Below the pieces are notes generated by a model. The model was not told where the DNA came from and made no database searches. It was given only the letters and a program-made list of their open reading frames with translations. Both the position numbers and the translations under genes were made by a program. This document shows, one piece after another, positions 63,745 through 64,000 of a stretch of DNA of 64,000 nt (positions are counted from its first letter, which is position 1; every line of letters begins with the position of its first letter). The DNA comes from Friedmanniella luteola (GTDB taxonomy: Bacteria; Actinomycetota; Actinomycetes; Propionibacteriales; Propionibacteriaceae), in assembly GCF_900105065.1 (NCBI RefSeq), contig NZ_LT629749.1:1736001-1800000 (forward strand). Reading direction: 5' to 3'.

Positions 63745-63829
63745 AGTCTAGGAGCACGACGCCCCGTCCGTGCCCCCGGGCGGGGCGCGCCCCGCCTGCG
63801 CGTCCGAGCGGCCCCGGAGCGATTAGGCT
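63745..63829. promoter_or_regulatory. Divergent leaderless promoters of trkA and the permease
   Basis: Minus-strand TAGACT (63745-63750) precedes the trkA GTG by seven bases; plus-strand TAGGCT (63824-63829) precedes the GTG at 63838 by eight. Both lack a ribosome binding site. Confidence 0.45.
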
Positions 63830-63837
63830 CCTCAGAC

Positions 63838-64000
63838 GTGGCCACCCTGTCCGACATCAGCAAGCGGCTGCTGGTCGGGCGGAAGCTCCGCAGCAGCCAG
63901 ATGGGCGAGACCCTGCTGCCCAAGCGGATCGCCCTGCCCGTCTTCGCGTCCGACGCGCTCTCCTCGGTCGCCTACGCGCCCGACGAGATCCTGCTGACCC
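63838..64000 (+). CDS. APC-superfamily permease, N-terminal fragment (cut by window edge)
   Basis: The first 54 codons only: SDISKRLLVGRKLRSSQMGETLLPKRIALPVFASDALSSVAYAPDEILLT. The pattern LPKRIALPVFASDALSSVAYAPDEIL is typical of the actinobacterial APC-type permeases found next to the trkA pair. The transport substrate cannot be told from this piece. The GTG start follows a TAGGCT element by eight bases. Confidence 0.75.
   Translation, partial: MATLSDISKRLLVGRKLRSSQMGETLLPKRIALPVFASDALSSVAYAPDEILLT

Overview
The window is very GC-rich, gene-dense actinobacterial chromosome. Markers for that lineage are SepH, DUF3071/DUF3093/DUF3159/DUF3710/DUF4193/DUF5998/DUF7455 proteins, an actinobacterial Pat-type GNAT fusion, a 13E12/DUF222-HNH remnant, frequent GTG starts and many leaderless promoters. 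A Geodermatophilaceae-like high-GC soil or rock actinobacterium is my best guess from overall feel; the sequence does not prove the family. I see no prophage, CRISPR array, rRNA, tRNA or intact transposon.

Layout. 1-19.6 kb is a mixed accessory region: a TetR C-terminus, MDMPI-type proteins, a cytosolic-looking trypsin-fold protease, an MFS exporter facing its TetR regulator across a large nested palindrome, small-molecule hydrolases, a Gfo/Idh and FAD-dehydrogenase pair, a TylF-like methyltransferase, a broken GyrI-like gene and a secreted GH5 cellulase with a CBM2. 19.8-28.0 kb carries the two topoisomerase IV genes (parE +, parC -). Between them lie a phosphatidylcholine synthase gene and a tightly overlapped carbonic anhydrase / flavin reductase / PfkB-kinase cluster downstream of parC. 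28.1-33.8 kb holds acyl-CoA synthetase, glpD and glpK. 33.9-45.5 kb is a conserved actinobacterial block: Pat-like acetyltransferase, DUF5998, phosphodiesterase, thymidine kinase, sulfurtransferase and sepH, interrupted by a decayed HNH gene. 45.7-49.2 kb is a MoxR/ChlI-like AAA+ ATPase plus VWA pair. 51.7-55.1 kb makes dTDP-L-rhamnose (rmlA, rmlB, and a fused rmlC-rmlD). 56.5-64 kb is another conserved block: coproporphyrin ferrochelatase, DUF4193, DUF4235, then an overlapping DUF3093-dut-DUF3710-OB-DUF3159-YchJ run, two TrkA potassium-channel regulators and the start of a permease.

Shared themes. About twenty genes start 6-8 bases after a TANNNT-like -10 hexamer with no Shine-Dalgarno, the signature of leaderless mRNA. 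A palindromic REP-like repeat around the core GAGCC(T/C)GTCGAAGG occurs at five places, once inside the VWA coding sequence and once overlapping the glpD stop. Three genes are visibly decayed (a possible DUF3224 remnant, GyrI-like, DUF222-HNH). I did not find a convincing new defence or mobile system. The less ordinary items are the nested operator at 4655-4710, the phosphatidylcholine synthase, the parC-linked carbonic anhydrase/flavin reductase/kinase cluster, the AAA+/VWA pair next to sepH, and the repeat/dyad-rich region in front of the protease gene.
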